Below, piece by piece: positions 58,403 through 64,000 of a stretch of DNA of 64,000 nucleotides. Positions within the stretch are counted from its first letter, which is position 1, and the number at the start of each line of letters is the position of its first letter. The stretch comes from Zea mays (Eukaryota; Streptophyta; Magnoliopsida; Poales; Poaceae). The notes below the pieces were generated by a model. That model was not told the DNA's origin. It did not search any database and worked only from the letters and a program-made list of their open reading frames with translations. The stretch lies in the NCBI RefSeq assembly GCF_902167145.1, contig NC_050104.1, positions 95,243,849 through 95,307,848 of the forward strand, written 5' to 3'. A program made the position numbers and the translations under genes.

Positions 58403-60438
58403 ATGGGGTGCGTCGTGCGTGCCTGCGCCCCGCCGCCCTGCCCTCCCCCATCCCATCCTCTCGTGATCCTCCGGCACACGTCACGGTGTAGTAGTGGCCG
58501 CGAGGCTCGTGGGGATTGGGATCCCCGCTTGCGGTAGCGAGGTCCTAGACTTCTATAGCTTCTGTTCGTGGCCCATATATGCTCGCTGCTCCCTGATTCA
58601 GACTGCGCTGTTTTCGATATTTTAGAGTGGCTATAATGATTCTGATTGGTAGGCTGGTTTCGTTTATCCATTTGGTCTCACTTTTCCTGTTGAGTCGAGC
58701 CAGTTGAGTCCGTCGCGTTCGTTGTAGTATCTTCCTGTTGTTTATTTAATCTGCCTGGTCTATTTCCGGTATAAAATAGATGCATTTTAGTCTGACTTTG
58801 GTACTAGGCCTCTGTTTGGAAAATGTTCAGTCTTTAGCTGCTGAGTTCACTGAGTGATAGTTGCTCGATATTTTACTGCAACCATCTATCCGGTCACCAT
58901 CTATCGGGTCAGAAATGGTCATAACTTTGGCCTTTTCTCTTCTGTAATTTGTAATACGAGATAGAGTGCATCACAGCTTATCTGGGATCTTGAATACTGG
59001 TGCTAATCAGTCACTGGTCGATCCTGGTTTGCTACAGAGCAGAGGTTGCTTTGGATGCTGTGCTAAGCCAACTCCAATAATAGCAGTAGACGAGCCTTCC
59101 AAGCGGTTGAGGATCCAGGGGCGATCAGTAAGGAAGGCTAGCCTCTCGGAGGACTTTTGGAGCACGAGTGCGCATGAGATGGAGAACAGCGGGATCCAAT
59201 CGCAGAGGAGCATGTCTTCGATCAGCACGTTGGCTCAGTCCAGCGATCAGCATACGGCAGGAAGTAGCAGCAACCCGAATGAGTTTATGAATCAAGGTGA
59301 ATTCATCCATTTCGTTTCCTCTTTGCCTTATTGATCCATCCTGTTAGTGCCATATACTGTCAAATAGTTAAGTCTCTTACTGATTATTGTAGCTCCATCA
59401 TGGATGTGAACGGAAACCTGAGTTTAAATGTCCAATGTTTGTGGCCTTGAATATATAGTGGTTGAGATTCTAACTTCTCAGTAAAAATTACAAACTATGA
59501 TTGAGATAAGGTCTTTGCTTTATGTTCTAATCCTTATCAGTCTCAAGGTTGACATTCGATAATTATGCATACGAATTTGTGGAAAGCCAATGACGTAAAC
59601 CACCAATTCAGGAAAAGCCTGTATCTTGTTGAAGACTTGAAGTACACTTCTCTGTTCTAGATGTCTTAATGTTCAAATCCTGAACAGTTTCAAATTTGGC
59701 CTGGGACGATTCTCAGATTCTGCAAATGCATCTGTGGGAACATGTTTATGTAAATCAGCAAAAACATCAATGGTGTCGGCATGATACACTTACAATATAG
59801 TTCATAGACAGCTGAGTGACAATAAATCCACAACTACAATGATCTAGCAAGATTCCTTAAAAATATTGATGACTAAACCAATCTGTAGTGTTTTCTTTTC
59901 AAAAAAGAAGAGGGAACTCTACTTTGTAGCATGCTAAGTGTGCCATTAGTAAGTGGTGAATGTTTTTCATTTATTCTCGTTCTTTGTACATCTTATTTGA
60001 ATTTCCATACTGCCTATTTTTCAGGTCTTATGCTCTGGAACCAGACCAGACAACAGTGGGTTGGAAGCAAAAAACGCCACTCTAGATCTCAACAGCCTCG
60101 AGAACCAAAGTTGAGGTGAATATTTTGTGATTTTCTTCTATCACACCTTAACGAGTGCGTTCCCTTAAGTTTTCTATTGTGAACCAAAATAACATTATGT
60201 TATTTGATTTCCTCCATAATCTGCAATTTTCTTTTAATGGTGTACAGTTGGAACACAACGTATGAAAGTCTGCTAGGAAGCAATAAGCCATTCTCCCAAC
60301 CGATACCTCTTGGCGTAAGATCATATGCTTTACTACTTGTCTTCTTTGTCTTAAAGCTTTCTTAAGCTGAACTTGTACTCGCAGGAAATGGTAGATTTGC
60401 TTGTGGACGCTTGGGAGCAAGAAGGCCTTTATGATTAG
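58403..60438 (+). CDS. Gag1-like clamp (DUF4050) domain protein, five exons
   Basis: A plant nuclear gene. Proposed exons: 58403-58414, 59038-59296, 60025-60115, 60248-60314, 60385-60438, all with GT..AG introns and matching phases, giving about 160 residues. Exon 2 codes RGCFGCCAKPTPIIAVDEP and SLSEDFWSTSAHEMENS; exon 3 LMLWNQTRQQWVG; exon 4 SLLGSNKPFSQPIPLG; exon 5 VDAWEQEGLYD and TAG. These are hallmarks of the conserved plant Gag1-like clamp (DUF4050) family; the molecular role is not well defined. The start is the least certain part. ATG 58403 gives MGCV, a possible N-myristoylation and palmitoylation end. An alternative acceptor near 58976 would add about 20 residues. No frameshift or stop was found. 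Confidence 0.82.
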
Positions 60439-61050
60439 GCCTGTGGAGTTCATTATTTGACTCGGATTAATCGCTTAATGCAGAAGCTCTAGGTTCTCAA
60501 GCGTTATATTTTCTGAGCACAATGGTGTACCATGGATGTATCATGAAACATGGCAGCATCCTTATATTAAGCAATTGTAATATATTATTCCTGTCAAGCT
60601 TATGAGAACATTGGATGACATTGTACCTGGTGTTTTTATATGAAAACTTTGGGTGATCTAGGCAACTGGATTAAAACAAAAAAGGGGCATGCCTTGTTGT
60701 AAACTGAGCCATGGGAAGTGAAATTAATTGAAAACAGAAGAAATGTGAAGTTATTGCCCGCTGAGTGAAGCAATTGCTGGTTTTGCGGCCATTCAAGTTA
60801 TTCATATCATACCTTATTAATTATAAAAATTATCCATATCATCCCATTATATATGATACTTTTAATCTATCAACATTTAAACCATCTACCCATCTTAAAT
60901 TCCAGCCGGGTGGAGGAATGCATCCGCCTAATCATGTGAACTCGGGGGAGCCTAAGGTTTGTCTAATTAGATCGATGAACACAAAATCGATGAACACAAA
61001 ATCACACCACATTTTATAGTGGATCATGCTATTGAAGCGTAAAATCCTAC
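60439..61050 (+). other. 3' region of the host gene and flank
   Basis: 3'-UTR-like, AT-rich sequence. No clear single polyadenylation signal. A 16-bp direct duplication (ATCGATGAACACAAAA, twice) lies at about 60971-61002. No gene. Confidence 0.4.
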
Positions 61051-62141
61051 ATCCACTGTAAGTTGTATTGATCAGGGCTTGGGAAAGCTCAAGTGTGGAC
61101 GAATCTGAGTGTGCTCGAGGGTCTCCCAGTGAGTCTGTCCCTTGTAACATTATGTGTCCTCCCTTTTATAGCCCAAAAGAGACACATATAAGGAAGCTGA
61201 GCCCCAACAGGCAGGTCCAGGAATATAGTAATAAAAAAACATACTACATGGAACAATTGATGTTGTCGACGGACTGAGATCTTCTCTTGATCGCCATGCG
61301 GATTTCTTGACCAACCTCTCCGTAGATTTTTTTTGGTCGCGTGCGGATTTCTTGACTAGACTCTCCTCCCTATCTTGTCAGCGTATGGGTGAAGGATCTG
61401 GTATGGGTTGCAGCGTAGACTGGAAGACGTGCGTAGGAGTGTGCGCAGTCGCCTGCACTGTCACGTCCGACCGGTCATTGTAACTGACACAATACCCAAC
61501 CAAACGACGGTTCATGATGGTGTCTTCCATGCGTGTGGCGCTGCCATGTTAAAGTGCGCCTCGATAACGCGTGAGGCGGTTATAGAGACTTGTCACAAGT
61601 CTGCCAATGCCTACACTTGGTCAAAGCACGCCTTGGCCGCCTTGCATTTAATGCAGGCAATGAGGCCTTGCTTCCATGCGAAGGTTTGCACCATGCGCCT
61701 AGCGCCCACGTGGCATCACCGGACCCCTGCCTGGGTCCGGAGTAGGACATGGGGGCATGTTCTGCCCTGGAGCACCGGGAGCCCTTGTTGGCGACCGTGC
61801 CCCATATGAGGGGTCCAGATCACTACTCGGGAGTCTGGTTTGTATACGTGGAGGTCCTGGACCTTTTAGGGGGTCCAGATTGCGTACATGGGGGTTCGGG
61901 ACCCACCTATGGGGTCCAGACTCGTTGGAGAAGTCCCTGAGCATATTGCCTCCCTGGACACGTGGCAGCATGAGACCTACCTATAATGCAGGGACAGGCC
62001 CCGAGGCTTATGGCCTTATCGGACGGGCTTAGTCCCGCGGTGCCGAGATACTCAGTTCCTTAGCACACGTTTAGATATAATCGTGTGGGTACCGTGTTTT
62101 GATACAGTAGTAAGGGGTACCCCAGTTCTGTGGTTCTGACA
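61050..62141 (-). repeat. Probable 3' LTR of gypsy element H
   Basis: The right end is convincing: TTCTGACA at 62134-62141 followed by a sequence whose complement is a purine-rich GTAGGCCCGGGGGAAC tract, as at the F and E 3' LTRs. On the minus strand it would start TGTCAGAACCACAG and contain GGGGTACCCC. The left end is uncertain. Repeated GGGGTCCAGA phrases occur at 61808-61921. Confidence 0.5.
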
Positions 62142-62245
62142 GTTCCCCCGGGCCTACCTTGGGGGGACGATGCGAGCCCACAGGTGAGACCAAAGCTTAG
62201 ACTTTGCTTCAAATGGCCCGAAAATGACTGGAGTGTAATTTCATT

Positions 62246-62404
62246 ATGCCTACTGACACACTCGGTTTGGTCCTACTTCTGGTTTTTGTTGTTACGAAAA
62301 AAGGAGGGGGAAAGTCAGTGCCAAATGCATTGCAATCCTTGGTGGAGCTTATTTATGATTTCGTGCCGAACCTAGTAAACGAACAAATAGGTGGTCTTTC
62401 CGAA
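62246..62404 (+). pseudogene. atp6: Mitochondrial atp6 fragment (nuclear copy)
   Basis: Translates to LVLLLVFVVTKKGGG, SVPNALQSLVELIYDFV and NLVNEQIGGLS, which matches the N-terminal membrane region of plant mitochondrial ATP synthase subunit a (ATP6). Similarity starts near 62246-62260 and stops abruptly after GGTCTTTCCG (about 62404). It is about 50 codons of a protein several hundred residues long, so it cannot function. It lies between the H LTR and the H passenger gene. Confidence 0.8.
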
Positions 62405-62858
62405 ATCAATCCATCTCTAGTCAAATTGACGGTCATATCTGTCCCCATAGCTCACTGACCTGTGCCCCCACGCCTAGTAGTTTTGCTCGGTCACGCACGG
62501 GGTGCCTCGTTGCCGCCACGTCGGTTTAAAATGGGTTTTCACCCTTGCAGTGGCCCCGAGGAGATACTCATTGCGCTCGGCAATTCACATCCCGCTCTCT
62601 ACGCACCCAAAATCTGGCACACACCCTGTATGACCGATGGGTCTGGGCCCCTGTGTGATAGATTGGGTTGCCAGGTTTCTGGGTGAACGCTGAACATGAT
62701 TCCTTACGGCGTTTCGGGGGCGCATGGGAGAGTTCGTCTAAATAAGGATTCACAACACGTATTGTGGTTATCTTTTTGTGTTCACATTCCCTCCCAAGCA
62801 GTCACACCCCTTCGCCTTGGTGCTCCTTCACTCCACGCTCGTGCTACCGCACGCGCAA
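62405..62858 (+). other. Leader-like region of the H passenger gene
   Basis: No gene seen. GC-moderate sequence with TCTAAATAAGGATT (about 62738) as a weak TATA-like candidate before the decayed coding region. Confidence 0.35.
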
Positions 62859-63373
62859 TGGCATCCCTTGCCATCCTCACCGCTTTCAAACTGAGGCGGA
62901 GCTCGATCTAGTGTGCCACTTTCTTGGGTGGGCCGCATCAGGGTTTGTCGGAGGGATCTACGTGAGCTCTCTTCCTCTCGGCGTCCTGCACCGTGGGGAA
63001 TTTGTGTTGTTCACTTCGTACATCTCCAGCGACTGGCGATGACGATTTCATCCTTCTTTCTGCTGCTGCTGGAGGAGTTCAGGCTTCAGCTTCAGCACCT
63101 CATGCCCCACTCCATCCTCCAAATGGCAATCTTCGTCCACCTCTGCGAGATGTTCGTGGGCGTGGGCCACTACACCTCCCTTTTTCTCCACTTCTTCGTG
63201 TTGGTCAAGTCTGGGAAGAGCAAGGACGATATCGACGCCTACTATTTCCAGACGAGGTTAGACCTATCCATAATCTACATCCCTACCCTCGCCGACGGGA
63301 AGTGGGAAGACTGGCACAATGACTAGATGGTCGCCAGTACTGAGGACAACGACCGCATCAGCCTGCCTACCAG
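62859..63373 (+). pseudogene. Transposase_28-like passenger gene fragment of H
   Basis: Coding begins near ATG 62859 with a frameshift soon after. One frame reads FQTEAELDLVCHFLGWAAS and GEFVLFTSYISSDW (to about 63040). After a one-base shift a second frame reads FFLLLLEEFRLQLQHLMPHS (about 63055), ILQMAIFVHLCEMFVGVGHY and DAYYFQTRLDL, with a stop at 63324. This resembles the N-terminal Transposase_28-like part of the genes in E and F (compare SQAAIFVAVCEGYLGI in F). The gene is cut at 63373 by a Ds-like end. Confidence 0.7.
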
Positions 63374-64000
63374 TAGGGATGAAAACGGACGGAAAAAATC
63401 TCGTCCCGACCCACCCCATTTTCCACATTTAATCCGCCCATTTTTGGATTTCCAAAAAAATACGGGTTCGGGACGGGTTACGGGTTGGCCGTCGACGGGA
63501 GCGGGACGGAAACGAGAAATATTATTTTTCGTTTGGATTATCGGGATCCCGTATTCGGTCGGGATATTTCCATATTTATTCCGGATTTAACCCGAAGCGG
63601 CGTCACCAGTCAAGGCCCAAATCTGCCAAGCCCAACCCAACAGGCAACATGCCTCCATGCCTCCACTCGGTGACTCGTCATGCTAAAGTGAAACCCTAAG
63701 TCCATCTTTCTTCTAGCTGGTCGCCGACACTCACGAAGTCATGGACTCACCTAGTCACCTGTCCGGCCGTCCGCCGACACTGACCCGTCCGGTCGTCCGC
63801 CGACCGCCATCCAGGCCGTCCTGTTGACTGCTATAGCGTCGAAGCCGTCGGTCCAGGCATCTAGCCCATCTTCTCAGTGTTCTCCAGGCTCCAGCTGCCG
63901 TCTGCCGAAGACACGGCTGTCGCCCGTCGGGCGCTCGGGCAGACCGTAAACGAAGAGTCGATGTCGAAGACACGAGCAGTCGAGCACACTACACACGGTC
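63374..64000. mobile_element. Ac/Ds-like hAT terminus (other end outside window)
   Basis: TAGGGATGAAAACGGACGG at 63374 matches the start of Ac/Ds-type elements. The next 220 bp are rich in ACGGGTT, CGGGACGGAAACGAG and CGGTCGGGATAT motifs, typical of Ac/Ds subterminal DNA. No inverted copy of the terminus is seen before the window ends. From about 63600 the sequence is GC-rich without an identified gene; short frames there are not supported. The left target site would be the 8 bases CCTACCAG. Confidence 0.65.

Noticed and set aside
61408..62032. Frames 61408-61809 and 61757-62032
   Set aside because: They lie in a probable LTR with GGGGTCCAGA repeats, which keep frames open by chance.
63690..63973. 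Minus-strand 72-codon frame near the window end
   Set aside because: GC-rich, Arg-rich, no recognisable motif, and inside a probable hAT element.

Overview
The window is grass genomic DNA, almost certainly maize or another Zea. It is dominated by nested LTR retrotransposons of types abundant in maize: Sirevirus copia elements with GGACNGTCC palindromes in the LTR, a Zeon/cinful-like gag-only gypsy family, and a Huck-like GC-rich gypsy element. It also holds an Ac/Ds-like hAT end and one ordinary plant nuclear gene. Family names come from memory of maize elements and were not checked by search. Boundaries rest on TG..CA ends and matching 5-bp target-site duplications (TSDs).

Layout. (1) 1-16650: Sirevirus A, plus strand, broken by frameshifts and by two minus-strand insertions of one gag-only gypsy family: B (3634-5577, TSD ATATA/ATATC) and E (6393-14516, TSD GGGGG). 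(2) 16651-23033: older debris, namely a MITE, LTR pieces of other Sireviruses, and a decayed sense-strand gag fragment of the B/E family. (3) 23034-56998: a three-level nest. A Tat-lineage gypsy element D (TSD ACTTG; gag, PR, RT, RNase H, archaeal-type RNase H and INT, all decayed) contains a Tekay/Del-like element G with about 4.5-kb LTRs and only gag/PR (27247-51912, TSD CCTGC). G in turn contains F (31950-44165, TSD TTTTC), which carries gag-PR and an intron-containing gene on the opposite strand. (4) 57004-58402: LTR-like and MITE-like remnants. (5) 58403-60438: a five-exon host gene for a Gag1-like clamp (DUF4050) protein. (6) About 61050-64000: the end of another minus-strand gypsy element (H), with a mitochondrial atp6 fragment and a decayed opposite-strand gene, broken by an Ac/Ds-like terminus at 63374.

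The most interesting system is an arrangement seen clearly in E and F and in part in H. These elements lack RT/RNase H/INT. Gag is read from the 5' LTR, while a separate spliced gene with its own TATA box starts just inside the 3' LTR and runs convergently toward gag. Its N-terminal part resembles the Pfam family 'putative gypsy type transposon' (Transposase_28), followed by low-complexity and coiled-coil regions. The second recurring signal is a GGACNGTCC palindrome in the LTRs of both the copia element A and the unrelated gypsy element D, and also through D's gag and linker sequences.
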